Shown: in pieces, positions 18,547 through 28,555 of the stretch
Position numbering within the stretch: the first letter of the stretch is position 1
Layout: the number at the start of each line of letters is the position of its first letter
NCBI GenBank assembly: GCA_964483155.1
Contig: CAZAAC010000006.1
Span: 12,266 to 76,265, forward strand
DNA length: 64,000 nt
Reading direction: 5' to 3'
DNA from: JAAYYM01 sp964483155
GTDB taxonomy: Bacteria; Bacillota; Clostridia; Lachnospirales; Lachnospiraceae
The notes under the pieces: model-generated
Databases searched by the model: none
Told to the model about the DNA's origin: nothing
The model's input: only the letters and a program-made list of their open reading frames with translations
Position numbers and translations under genes: made by a program

Positions 18547-20753
18547 ATTTCCCTTATCCTTTCTGCAAAACTGGTATATCTTTTTTGCTCATCACTATTA
18601 TCGATCATCATTTGGATTGTTTTTTCACTTCCAACTAAAGTTACACACTTCTTTGCCCTCGTCACACCTGTATAGAGCAAGTTACGATTAAGCAGCATCT
18701 TGGGTCCTGATAAAAGTGGCATGACTACAGCTGAATATTCGCTTCCCTGTGCCTTATGAATGGTTATCGCGTATGCCAACTCTAATTCTTCTAATTGTTT
18801 AAAAGAATATTCTACTAATTTATGTTCATCATATTCAACCGTTACCGTTTCTGCATAGTGATTGATCTCTGTAATCATACCCATATCGCCGTTAAATATT
18901 CCAAGCCCTTTATCAATCGGAATGCCATACTTACTTCTGATTTCCCATTCCATTTGATAATTATTCTTGATTTGCATCACTTTATCGCCTTCGCGAAAGA
19001 CACCTTCTCCATACTCTTTTTCTTTTTTTGCAGTTTCCGGGGGATTCAAATACTGTTGCAAAACTATATTTAATCGTTCAATGCCGAGCATTCCCTTTCG
19101 CATAGGCGTCAACACCTGAATATCATTATAGGTTGCTCCTACATATTTAGGTAGCTTTTCCTTCACTAAGGTAATAATCACTTTCATTATCACATTAACA
19201 TCTTCCCGTTCAAGAAAGAAAAAGTCCTTACTCTGGTTATTCATATGCAAATATTCACCACGGTTAATTTTATGTGCATTTACTACAATATCACTTTCGC
19301 TTGCCTGTCTGAATATCTTTTGAAGCATAACAACGTGAACTGCTTCAGACTCAATAATGTCTTTCAAAACTGCTCCAGGTCCGACAGATGGTAATTGATT
19401 AATATCACCAACCATAATCAGTCTTGTCCCAATAGAAATCGCTCTTAGCAATGCTGAAAAAAGCAAAATATCGACCATTGACATTTCATCAATAATGATT
19501 ACATCTGCTTCCAAAGGATTTTCTTCATTCCGCTCAAAAATCATGCCCTTACTATCAGCATGTGTATTCCCGTTTATTTCTAGCATTCTATGTATCGTTC
19601 TTGCTTCGTATCCCGTCGCTTCTGTCATTCTCTTTGCCGCTCTTCCAGTAGGCGCCGCAAGAAGAATATCAAGATTTTCTTCTTCAAAATACTTTATTAT
19701 CATATTAATTGTGGTTGTCTTGCCGGTTCCAGGGCCTCCTGTTATAACAAACACACCATTTTGTGCTGCACTTGACACAGCCTCATACTGCAATTGCTCC
19801 AGCGCTATCTCAGAATTCTCCTCTAATTTTTTTAATCTGCCTGTAATCTCTTCTTGATTCTCATCTGTCACAATATTTAAGTCATGTAACATCCGTGCAC
19901 AGTTCAACTCCAAATAGTAATAGGACGTCGCATATACGACTTTGCTTTCGCCGACTGCCTTTATTACCACTTTTTTATCCACCATGAGGTTAAGTAACTG
20001 ATTCTTAATATATGTTTGTTCCACGCCCAATAATGTAGCCGCTTTAAACAATAATTCATCTTCTGGAAGATATACATGTCCATCAGCAGATGCCTGTAGC
20101 AATATATGCAAAATTCCACTTCTGATCCTGTAATCAGAATCTGTATGGATTCCGACCTTTGACGCTATCTCATCAGCAATCTTAAAACCAACTCCCTGAA
20201 TATCTTCTGCGAGTGCATATGGATTTTCTGCTATGATCTGATAGGTATTTAATGCATACTTATCATATATTTTAACAGCAAGTGTATTAGATATTCCATA
20301 TTGTTGTAAAAAAATCATTGCCTTTCTCATATCTTGTTTTTCAATCGCCTGTATAGCTATTTCTCTTGCTTTTTTTTCACTGATCCCTTTTACTTCTGCA
20401 AGTCGTTCGGGTTCCTGCTCAATAATGCGGAACGTGTCCTCGCCGAATTTCTTAACAATTCTTCCCGCCAAAGCAGCCCCAATTCCTTTCACTGCTCCTG
20501 ATCCAAGGTATCTTTCAATTGCATGACAGTCTTTTGGTACCATAATTTCATACTTCTCTACTGCAAACTGCTGACCATATAAGGCATGACTGACAAAAGT
20601 TCCTTCCGCCTCAATAAATTCGCCCTCTTCAATAAAACGCAGTGATCCTGTACACGTGATTTCTTCTCCTTCAGCAACCACCTGCATCACTGTGTAACCA
20701 TTATCAGTATTGCGATAAATAATATGCTCTACATATCCTGCTATTACTTCCAT
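18537..20753 (-). CDS. recD2: RecD-like 5'-3' DNA helicase
   Basis: About 738 residues. An N-terminal OB-like region (1-80) and helix-hairpin-helix segments (VKGIGAALAGRIV near 90, VKGISEKKA near 125, IQGVGFKIAD near 187) precede a superfamily 1B helicase core: Walker A TGGPGTGKTT near 345, Walker B VIIIDEMSMV near 425, and TIHKAQGSEY near 680. RecD2 is the RecBC-independent form involved in DNA damage tolerance. I chose ATG 20753, with GGAGG 5 bases upstream inside the longer frame. It heads a compact run of eight genes down to glmM. Confidence 0.95.
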   Translation of the reverse strand: MEVIAGYVEHIIYRNTDNGYTVMQVVAEGEEITCTGSLRFIEEGEFIEAEGTFVSHALYGQQFAVEKYEIMVPKDCHAIERYLGSGAVKGIGAALAGRIVKKFGEDTFRIIEQEPERLAEVKGISEKKAREIAIQAIEKQDMRKAMIFLQQYGISNTLAVKIYDKYALNTYQIIAENPYALAEDIQGVGFKIADEIASKVGIHTDSDYRIRSGILHILLQASADGHVYLPEDELLFKAATLLGVEQTYIKNQLLNLMVDKKVVIKAVGESKVVYATSYYYLELNCARMLHDLNIVTDENQEEITGRLKKLEENSEIALEQLQYEAVSSAAQNGVFVITGGPGTGKTTTINMIIKYFEEENLDILLAAPTGRAAKRMTEATGYEARTIHRMLEINGNTHADSKGMIFERNEENPLEADVIIIDEMSMVDILLFSALLRAISIGTRLIMVGDINQLPSVGPGAVLKDIIESEAVHVVMLQKIFRQASESDIVVNAHKINRGEYLHMNNQSKDFFFLEREDVNVIMKVIITLVKEKLPKYVGATYNDIQVLTPMRKGMLGIERLNIVLQQYLNPPETAKKEKEYGEGVFREGDKVMQIKNNYQMEWEIRSKYGIPIDKGLGIFNGDMGMITEINHYAETVTVEYDEHKLVEYSFKQLEELELAYAITIHKAQGSEYSAVVMPLLSGPKMLLNRNLLYTGVTRAKKCVTLVGSEKTIQMMIDNSDEQKRYTSFAERIREICF

Positions 20754-20801
20754 CGTTACCTCCATTGATTATGCCTTGGTCGTACTGCCGTTTCCGCGAA
20801 T

Positions 20802-20837
20802 AAAAAGCTGAACCAGATTGTAACCATTCTGGTTCAG
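20802..20837 (-). terminator. Rho-independent terminator after the flagellar rod genes
   Basis: Perfect 10-base arms CTGAACCAGA / TCTGGTTCAG (20808-20817 and 20828-20837) with a 10-base loop, followed on the minus strand by CTTTTTA. It separates the mbl-flagellar unit from recD2. Confidence 0.9.
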
Positions 20838-20869
20838 CCATAACCTTCACATAAAATGCAACCATTTTC

Positions 20870-21214
20870 TTAAAGTTCGTAATTTCTTTTCATCTGCTCA
20901 TATAACATCTGTGCGATTCCGTAATCGCCTTGCTCGGAAGCATTCTTTGCATACTCCTGATTTAATGTATCTTCAAAATAGTCCAGCATAGAAGAGGATG
21001 ATTCATCTTCATCTGCCGATACGATAGTATCTTTCATGTTTTTGAATACCTGCTCGATAAAATATGCCTCAAAATCTTTGCATACGCTCATCAATTCATC
21101 ATCAGTAGCATTTTCCAGATCTGTATTCAATGTTTTATCTATATTTGATGTCTTTGCATTACTTGCAGTCTGTGCTGTCGATAAGTATGTATCATAAACA
21201 GAACTAATATCCAT
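20870..21214 (-). CDS. flgJ: Rod-binding protein, FlgJ N-terminal domain
   Basis: 114 residues with the rod-binding domain core (VCKDFEAYFIEQVFKNMKDTI..., near 44-64, then YFEDTLNQEYAKNASEQGDYGIAQMLY split over 78-105). It acts as a scaffold or cap for flagellar rod assembly. The muramidase domain of Gram-negative FlgJ is absent, as usual in Firmicutes. A disordered Ser/Thr/Asn-rich N-terminus precedes it. GGGAGG precedes ATG 21214. It follows flgG by 14 bases. Confidence 0.88.
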   Translation of the reverse strand: MDISSVYDTYLSTAQTASNAKTSNIDKTLNTDLENATDDELMSVCKDFEAYFIEQVFKNMKDTIVSADEDESSSSMLDYFEDTLNQEYAKNASEQGDYGIAQMLYEQMKRNYEL

Positions 21215-21228
21215 TATCTATACCTCCC

Positions 21229-22050
21229 TTATCTCCTTAACTGATTTGCCTGACTCATCATATCATCTGCTGCCTGTATCGCTTTTGAGTTCATCTCATA
21301 AGCACGTTGTGCCACAATCAGATTAACCATTTCGTCAGCTACCTGCACATTAGAATTTTCTAAATACCCCTGTCTTACCTCGCTGTCTTCAAGTGCTGCA
21401 TTAGTAGCTTCATTAAGTGCTGCCCCAGATGCTGCCGTCACTTCATACATACTGTCACCAACCTTATCAAGTCCACCTGCATTCTGAAACTGATACAATC
21501 CAATTTGCAAACCATTTACCTGTTGAAGATTGTTATTTGCATCTGGATACATTATTTTCCCGCTCGCATCCACTTCTATTTTATTCGCAATATAGCCTGC
21601 CGGTAATACAACATTAGCTCCTGTACTGCTTTTAACGGGATTTCCGTCCGAAGTAGTCAGTGTCATTGCACCGCCCGCACCAATTGCCCACCCGAAATTT
21701 CCATTTCTGGTGTAGTAAACCTTACCATCATCGCCCTGTACAGAAAAGAATCCTTTTCCATTAATCGCAAAAGCCGTATCGCTCTCTGATGCAATCATAC
21801 TGCCTTGTGTAAATTGTGAAGTAATCGATGCGTTTCTAACGCCTAGTCCTACCTGCGCACTAATTGGTTTTGTTTCTCCATTTGCGGTAGTTGTTTTTGT
21901 CTGTATTGTTTGATACAGAAGAGATTTAAACTCATTCGTCTCCGTCTTATATCCCGTGGTATTAACATTTGCCAGGTTATTAGCAATTGTATCCACATTA
22001 TTTTGTTGTGCAATCATACCTGTTGCCGCTGACCATAATGCCCTTACCAT
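21229..22050 (-). CDS. flgG: Flagellar distal rod protein
   Basis: 273 residues. N-terminal rod-protein motif AATGMIAQQNNVDTIANNLANVNTTGY split over 8-34, a middle variable domain (GKGFFSVQGDDG...TRNGNF) and the C-terminal FlgE/F/G domain (VNLIVAQRAYEMNSKAIQA near 240-260). It corresponds to FlhP of B. subtilis. AAAGGAG precedes ATG 22050. It follows flgF by 32 bases, the same order as mbl-flhO-flhP in Bacillus. Confidence 0.93.
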   Translation of the reverse strand: MVRALWSAATGMIAQQNNVDTIANNLANVNTTGYKTETNEFKSLLYQTIQTKTTTANGETKPISAQVGLGVRNASITSQFTQGSMIASESDTAFAINGKGFFSVQGDDGKVYYTRNGNFGWAIGAGGAMTLTTSDGNPVKSSTGANVVLPAGYIANKIEVDASGKIMYPDANNNLQQVNGLQIGLYQFQNAGGLDKVGDSMYEVTAASGAALNEATNAALEDSEVRQGYLENSNVQVADEMVNLIVAQRAYEMNSKAIQAADDMMSQANQLRR

Positions 22051-22082
22051 AACGCTTCACTCCTTTTCGAATTTGCTACTTG

Positions 22083-22856
22083 CTAAACTTTGCCTACCTG
22101 ATTAACAGTTGTGTCCAGTACTCCATCCATAGCTTGAATAATCTTCTGCCCTGTCTCATAAGCTCTGGTCACGTTAATCAATTCCACCATTTCCTGCACG
22201 ACCTGTACGTTTGAAGCTTCCAGGTATCCTGATCGTACGCCAGCATCTGATGCAATTTCCGTAGCTCCTTCTACTGTTTGGTAATAATTTTCTCCATATT
22301 TCTCCAAATAATTATAGTCTTCAAAATCTGATATCTGTATCTGAGCGACCAGTGCACCATTCTGATAAATCCCGCCGTCTCTCTCAACAACTGCCTCATC
22401 CAGTGGATTTAACTTAATGTGGTTTCCATTTGTATCTAGCAGAAAGTCTCCATTTTTATCTACAAGCTCTCCATTCACATTTAGTGTAAAGGATCCGTCC
22501 CTGCTATACATCGTAGAAATGTCCCCATTCTTTGCAGCGAATTCCACATTAAAGAATCCTTTTCCTGCAAGCGCCAAATCAAATGTATTGTTTGTAGAAC
22601 GAAAAGCGCCTTGCTCATAATCAGTATAATTTTCGCCAATCTTTACACCCAGATTCATATATCCCAAGGCCTTTGGAATATTTGCTTCTGAAGTATCTTT
22701 AATTTTATAGGCAAGTACATCTGCAAAAGACTCAGATGTCGCCCCTTCTTTTTTATAACCAGTTGTTGCAGAATTAGCAAGATTATTTGTCAGGATATCC
22801 ATTCTGTTTTGTTCATTTATCATACCAGTATAGGCTGTATATAATCCTTTTACCAT
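22083..22856 (-). CDS. flgF: Flagellar proximal rod protein
   Basis: 257 residues with the same N- and C-terminal rod domains as flgG (GLYTAYTGMINEQNRMDILT at 4-23; VELINVTRAYETGQKIIQAM near 226-245). It has the lower-similarity middle typical of FlgF, and corresponds to FlhO of B. subtilis. AGGAGG precedes ATG 22856. The assignment as flgF versus a second flgG rests on order and similarity to flhO. Confidence 0.88.
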   Translation of the reverse strand: MVKGLYTAYTGMINEQNRMDILTNNLANSATTGYKKEGATSESFADVLAYKIKDTSEANIPKALGYMNLGVKIGENYTDYEQGAFRSTNNTFDLALAGKGFFNVEFAAKNGDISTMYSRDGSFTLNVNGELVDKNGDFLLDTNGNHIKLNPLDEAVVERDGGIYQNGALVAQIQISDFEDYNYLEKYGENYYQTVEGATEIASDAGVRSGYLEASNVQVVQEMVELINVTRAYETGQKIIQAMDGVLDTTVNQVGKV

Positions 22857-22923
22857 AATATCCTCCTATCAAAAATCAAACCATTCTTATGCACTGGCAA
22901 AACCGCTGTCTCATAAAATCCAC

Positions 22924-23922
22924 TTATCCAATATCATCCTTATAGCCTGCCAGAAATTCAACAAACTTACCGGTTCCAATTGCAACAGCCGTCATAGGAT
23001 CTTCTGCTGTCATCGTATTGATGCCGGTCTTATATGCAATTAAATCTTCCAAACCTCTTAGGAGACTTCCACCACCTGTTAATACAATGCCTCTGTCTGC
23101 AATATCTGCTGCAAGTTCTGGCGGCGTTTTTTCCAACACACCGTGAATTGCCTCTACGATTTGAGAAGTTGTTTCTCTTAAGGCTTCCTCAGTCTCTTCG
23201 GAGGATACTTTAACGGTTCTCGGAAGACCCGTTACCAAGTTACGTCCTCTTACATCAAGATAATCTACTTCTGGTCTTTTAAATGCTGTACCAATTTTAA
23301 TCTTCAAATCTTCCGCTGTTCTTTCTCCAATCAAAAGATTATGCTTCTTACGCATGTAACGCACAATCGCTTCATCAAAATCGTCGCCTGCTATCTTAAT
23401 CGATGTGCTGACAACAGTTCCACCTAGAGAAATGACTGCAATATCTGTTGTACCGCCTCCAATATCAACAATCATATTTCCACATGGTTTGCTGATATCG
23501 ATTCCTGCTCCAATTGCCGCTGCTATGGGTTCCTCAATAATTGTCACTTCTCTGGCACCCGCCTGATAAGTTGCATCCTCAACAGCTTTCTTCTCAACCT
23601 CTGTTACACCACTTGGTACACAAACGCTGACTCTGGGCTTCCGGAATGTCTTTTTCCCAATTGCCTTCTGGATAAAATACTTAAGCATCTTTTCCGTAAC
23701 AGTATAATCAGAAATAACACCCTGACGGAGCGGTCTTACCGCTATAATATTACCGGGTGTTCTGCCTAGCATAAGTCTTGCATCTTCGCCTATAGCCTTA
23801 ATCTTATTTGTGTCTCTATCAAAAGCGACCACTGATGGCTCTTTTAATACAACACCCTTACCTCTAATGTAGACCAAAATACTGGCTGTTCCCAAATCTA
23901 TTCCTATATCTGTATAAACCAT
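22924..23922 (-). CDS. mbl: Actin-like rod-shape protein (MreB/Mbl)
   Basis: 332 residues, full length. Nucleotide-binding motifs of the actin fold are visible: phosphate 1 DIGIDLGTAS (5-14), connect 1 and phosphate 2 MIVDIGGGTTDIAVI (near 150-164), and adenosine motif GIVLTGGGSLLRGL (near 284). The protein polymerises under the membrane and directs side-wall peptidoglycan synthesis. Position directly before the flagellar rod genes matches Bacillus mbl rather than mreB, which usually sits before mreC. It is preceded by a clear promoter. Confidence 0.92.
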   Translation of the reverse strand: MVYTDIGIDLGTASILVYIRGKGVVLKEPSVVAFDRDTNKIKAIGEDARLMLGRTPGNIIAVRPLRQGVISDYTVTEKMLKYFIQKAIGKKTFRKPRVSVCVPSGVTEVEKKAVEDATYQAGAREVTIIEEPIAAAIGAGIDISKPCGNMIVDIGGGTTDIAVISLGGTVVSTSIKIAGDDFDEAIVRYMRKKHNLLIGERTAEDLKIKIGTAFKRPEVDYLDVRGRNLVTGLPRTVKVSSEETEEALRETTSQIVEAIHGVLEKTPPELAADIADRGIVLTGGGSLLRGLEDLIAYKTGINTMTAEDPMTAVAIGTGKFVEFLAGYKDDIG

Positions 23923-23999
23923 TCTATGAAATCCCCTTTCGATTGCCTACGGTTATATATCTATTCAATGTATTCCTGTAAATAAAACATACATATTTT

Positions 24000-24027
24000 A
24001 TTATAACCTATAATAGTAGATTATCAA
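24000..24027 (-). promoter_or_regulatory. Sigma-A-type promoter for mbl
   Basis: Minus strand: TTGATA (24022-24027), 16-base spacer, perfect TATAAT (24000-24005), about 80 bases before mbl. Nearby is a 10-base inverted repeat CAATGAATTT/AAATTCATTG and a wider GACCGAT/ATCGGTC dyad of unknown role, possibly part of the uvrA 3' end. Confidence 0.65.
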
Positions 24028-24157
24028 TGAATTTATATATATTTTAGTAAAAATTCATTGTTTGACCGATTGAGAATTCCTATACTCCACTTATTATATC
24101 GGTCATAATGCTAAATTTAATTATACCAGCAAAGAATTTATAACTTTATTCTTTTCC

Positions 24158-27011
24158 TTATTCTTTTGCAAGCATTTTTTTAATGAATGCACCTGTATAA
24201 GATTTTTTCACTTTTGCTACTTTTTCCGGAGTTCCTTCCGCAATGATTCTACCACCTTCATCGCCGCCCTCTGGTCCTATATCAATGACATAATCAGCCG
24301 TCTTGATCACGTCTAGATTATGCTCAATAACCACTACCGTATTGCCGCCCTCTGACAACTGGTCTAAAATTTCAATCAGTTTATGGACATCTGCAAAGTG
24401 AAGCCCTGTTGTTGGCTCATCCAGAATGTATATTGTTTTGCCTGTACTTCTCTTACTGAGCTCTGCCGCAAGTTTTATGCGCTGTGCCTCTCCGCCTGAA
24501 AGTGTTGTTGACGGCTGCCCAAGTTTAATATATCCTAATCCAACATTATTTAATGTTTCTATTTTTCTACTGATCGATGGCAGATTCTCGAAAAATGACA
24601 CTGCATCCTCCACCGTCATGTCTAGAATATCATAAATACTCTTGCCCTTATATTTAATGTCCAATGTCTCTCTGTTATATCGTTTTCCACCGCACACCTC
24701 ACAGGGAACATACACATCTGGTAGGAAATGCATTTCTATTTTTAGAATGCCATCTCCGCTGCAGGCCTCACAACGTCCACCTTTTACATTGAAACTAAAT
24801 CTTCCTTTTTTATAACCTCTCGCTTTTGCATCAGCTGTCGCTGCAAACAAGTCTCTAATCTGATCAAATACGCCTGTNNNNNNNNNNATTGGAGCGCGGT
24901 GTTCTTCCGATTGGTGACTGGTCGATATCAATTACCTTATCTAACAGCTCTATCCCCTCTATCCTGACATGTTTACCAGGTATCGTTTTTGCCCTGTTAA
25001 GTGATTTCGCCAGCTTTTTATACAATATCTCGTTTATAAGTGAGCTCTTTCCAGAACCAGATACACCAGTAATACAAGTCATCACGCCCAGCGGAATTTT
25101 AACATCTACATTTTTCAGATTATTCTCTGCTGCCCCAATAATCGTCAGCCATCCCGTTGCTTTTTTTCTCTCTGCAGGTACGGGTATCGTAATTTTTCCG
25201 CTCAAATACTGACCTGTAATGGAGTCAGGATTATCCATAATATCCTGCGCGGTACCTTCTGCGATAATTCTTCCTCCGTGTTCTCCTGCCTTTGGACCGA
25301 TATCGACAACATAGTCTGCCTCAAGTATCGTTTCCTCATCATGTTCTACAACAATTAGTGTATTACCTAGGTCTCTGAGGTTCTTCAGTGCGTTGAGTAA
25401 CTTTCCATTGTCTCGTTGGTGCAGACCGATACTTGGTTCATCTAATATATATGCCACGCCCACCAATCCTGAGCCTATCTGCGTTGCCAGGCGAATTCTC
25501 TGTGCTTCGCCACCTGATAAGCTTCCTGTAGCACGTGCAAGCGTTAAATAATCTAATCCCACTTCTATCAAAAATGTAATTCTTGATTTGATTTCTTTCA
25601 AGATCTGATACCCAATCAGTTTCTGTTGTTCTGTCAATTCCAGATTTTTCATGAACTCCACTAATTTTTTGATTGGCATAGAGGTAATCTCAAAAATATT
25701 TTTATCCCCTACTGTCACAGCAAGTGAAGTCTTCTTCAAACGCATTCCGCCACATTCCTTACAAGGCGTGATTCTCATAAATGCCTCATACTCCTGCTTC
25801 ATAAAATCAGAGGCTGTTTCTCTATACCGGCGTCCCACATTGCGCATAACGCCCTCAAAAGCCACATCATAAACACCTTCTCCACGCATTCCTTTATAAT
25901 ATACCTTGATTTCCTTTCCATCCGTTCCATGAATCAGCATATGTCTGACATGCTCCGGCAGTTCTTCATAAGGTGTATCAAGACTAAAATTATATTTCTC
26001 AGAAAGTGCTCGCAAAATCGCATATGTATAGCTATTCGGATCTGTACAGGATTGCCAGCCCATTACGGTAATAGCACCTTGCGCTATGCTTAAAGAAGTA
26101 TCTGGTATCATCAACTCTTCATCAAATTCCATTTTATATCCAAGCCCAGAACAAACAGGACATGCCCCAAAAGGATTATTAAATGAAAAGCTTCTCGGCT
26201 CAATCTCATCGATGCTGACATTGCAGTCAGGACATGAAAAACTCTGACTAAAATTCATGATCTTCTGATCTACCACATCCACCAAAAGCAGTCCCTCTGA
26301 TAGTTCTAGGACATTTTCCACTGAATCTGTCAGTCGCTTGCCAATCGTCTCCTTTATGGCAAGTCTGTCAACGACAATTTCTATCGTGTGCTTTATATTT
26401 TTATCCAGTTTGATGTCTTCAGATAGTTCATACAAATTCCCATCAATACGTACACGCACATACCCGCTTCTTTTTGCTCGTGTTAATACCTTCTCATGTT
26501 CGCCCTTTCGCCCACGTACCACGGGTGCCAGTAATTGAATTTTGGTGCCTTCTGGCAACTGCATGATTTCATCTACCATCTGGTCTACCGTCTGTTTCAT
26601 AATTACCTTTCCACAAACAGGACAATGTGGAATGCCGATTCTGGCATAAAGTAATCTGAAATAGTCATATATCTCCGTCACGGTTCCGACGGTTGAACGC
26701 GGATTGCGATTCGTAGACTTCTGATCAATAGAAATAGCTGGAGGAAGCCCCTCGATGCTTTCTACTTCTGGCTTTTCCATTTGTCCAAGAAATTGTCTGG
26801 CATAAGATGATAAAGACTCCATATATCTTCTTTGCCCTTCCGCATAAATCGTATCGAATGCGAGAGAAGATTTTCCGGAGCCACTCAGTCCTGTAAATAC
26901 AACAAATTCATTTCTTGGTATGTTCAGCGACACATCTTTCAAATTATGTTCTTTCGCTCCACGAATCCGTATATATTGCCTCTCATCCCGATTATTATTA
27001 TTACTTTTCAT
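24158..27011 (-). CDS. uvrA: Excinuclease ABC subunit A, interrupted by an assembly gap
   Basis: About 950 residues once the gap is bridged. UvrA is the damage-sensing ATPase of nucleotide excision repair. Seen: first ABC half with Walker A GLSGSGKSSLAFD (near 41), zinc-binding CPVC region, CPDC and CPVC around 250-283, LSGGEAQRIRLATQ near 495; second half with Walker A GVSGSGKSSLINE, zinc finger CEACSGDG...CEVCGG, and LSGGEAQRIKLAAE. Reading stops at RTPRSN and resumes at TGVFDQIR; the family has four residues between (PATY), so 12 bases are missing where 10 N stand, giving a false frameshift. GAGGTGACCT precedes ATG 27011, which overlaps the upstream gene by 11 bases. Confidence 0.95.
24878..24887. 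other. Assembly gap of 10 N inside uvrA
   Basis: Ten N between two contig ends. By comparison with the conserved UvrA motif, 12 real bases are absent, so downstream frames are shifted by the placeholder only. Confidence 0.95.
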
Positions 27012-28506
27012 AGGTCACCTCAAATGTATCCAGATTAAATAGCTCCTTTGTTTCATTATTTACTGCAAATAAAGAAATCTGTCCTTCTGCCATATACCTT
27101 CTTTGTACATTTACAGAAAAATACTGTTCTCCTGCTGCTTTACTTGCTCGTGCAAGCTCGCAGAAATCTGCTTCTAAAAATACATCTCCCGCACGTGCAT
27201 AGACACTATAGGTTTCTTTCGGATAATCTGTATCCAGGACCCCATCGATCCGTACGATATTTGTTGTATCATCTCTTCTCATAACTAACTTTTTATCTTT
27301 GAGTCTTGCCCCGATGGTCGTCATAATCGTATAATCCATCTTCTGCGCTTCTTCTAAATCATTATTATCAGAATAAGGGCTCTCATAGTAATAATTCGAA
27401 AAATCTGCCAGCAATGGCATTTCACTTGAAATACTTCTCTCCGCCGTTTCAAAAACCACGACATTTGGGAAAAACAAGTTTACATAATATTGCAGGTAAT
27501 CATAATTCTGTCTATGTACAAAATACACCTCTTTAAATCTATTATTATAGTATTTTTCGTAGCTGCCAAAATAGCTGTCTACAAATACGAGTAGTATTTC
27601 ACCATTTTCAACTTCTTCATTTATAAAATGATAATAAAAGGTCATTGTCATGCCTTGTAAAAAATCTGACAGATATTCAGTGGCATCACTACTCTTGTCA
27701 TTTTTCAAACTGTAGATTGGCACTTTTTCTTCTATTGGAAACTTTGCTATATCAAGAGAATTTACCTCGACAAGTTCCAGATTATAATCCTCCTCTGTAA
27801 GAGGTGGAACATCAGGAAACCATTCCCGTATCCTTTTATCAATTAGTTTATGTCCGACCATAGCACCAAACTCGTTCCAATGCGTTGCATCGTATTTCTT
27901 ATTATATACTACCTCTTCCTCTTTCGCTGCAAGCAGCTCGTTAACTGGAATGATATAGTCCACGTCCGTTTTTTTCAATCTCTGATCCAAATAGTCTGTA
28001 ACGCTCATATTTTGCTTGTTGACAAAAATACTTGTCGGGAAATATTCACTGTAGATTGTCTTCTTGTCTGGGCATAAAAAGTATAAGAATTTGATATCTT
28101 TACTGTCAAGATATTCTTTCGTAAGCGTCAGATAATCTACAAAATCATCCAACATTTTGGTGTCAGTATTCAGACGTTGATATGCTTTAATATAATCGAC
28201 ATCCTTATAAAAAATGTGATCCTCCTGGCCATACATAAATAATGGATGCACCATAACATTAAATAATTTATCATTTAATGCGATATAGGTATTGATTGCT
28301 GGCTCCCTAAGACCAATCCGGTCATTGATATAATCCTCTATCAGATTACGATTTTCCAGTCTCCAGGTGACAACTGGCCATTCGGTCAAAGCTTTGTTAT
28401 CGATTGCAGAAATCTGCGTTTTTTTTGTATTTGTGAAAAGTGCAGGAACTATGAGCAATAGCATAAAGATAGCACAATATACAATATTCAATATTTTACT
28501 CTTCAA
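27001..28506 (-). CDS. DHHW/AlgX-like SGNH protein, MBOAT partner
   Basis: 501 residues. An N-terminal membrane anchor or signal (8-24) is followed by NRIGL-type sequence (INDRIGLREPAI, near 64) and FLYFLCPDKKTIYSEYFP near 145. The motif DATHWNEFGA near 220 gives the catalytic Asp and His of the AlgJ/AlgX/DHHW acetyltransferase-like group. The C-terminal part resembles the second domain of that family. TTG 28506 is the likely start (AGGA about 7 bases before). The MBOAT gene lies 49 bases upstream on the same strand, and the end overlaps uvrA. It probably accepts acyl groups from the MBOAT protein and modifies an exported glycan. Confidence 0.78.
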   Translation of the reverse strand: MKSKILNIVYCAIFMLLLIVPALFTNTKKTQISAIDNKALTEWPVVTWRLENRNLIEDYINDRIGLREPAINTYIALNDKLFNVMVHPLFMYGQEDHIFYKDVDYIKAYQRLNTDTKMLDDFVDYLTLTKEYLDSKDIKFLYFLCPDKKTIYSEYFPTSIFVNKQNMSVTDYLDQRLKKTDVDYIIPVNELLAAKEEEVVYNKKYDATHWNEFGAMVGHKLIDKRIREWFPDVPPLTEEDYNLELVEVNSLDIAKFPIEEKVPIYSLKNDKSSDATEYLSDFLQGMTMTFYYHFINEEVENGEILLVFVDSYFGSYEKYYNNRFKEVYFVHRQNYDYLQYYVNLFFPNVVVFETAERSISSEMPLLADFSNYYYESPYSDNNDLEEAQKMDYTIMTTIGARLKDKKLVMRRDDTTNIVRIDGVLDTDYPKETYSVYARAGDVFLEADFCELARASKAAGEQYFSVNVQRRYMAEGQISLFAVNNETKELFNLDTFEVTYEK

Positions 28507-28555
28507 ATCGTTTTCCTGCCTTTCTTAATATTAAAAACACTATATTTTCAAATAG

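Noticed and set aside
24063..24105. GACCGATAT resembling a sigma-D -10 downstream of uvrA
   Set aside because: The nearest TAAA lies only about 11 bases away, outside the 14-16 spacing, and no gene follows it properly; it is part of a loose dyad.
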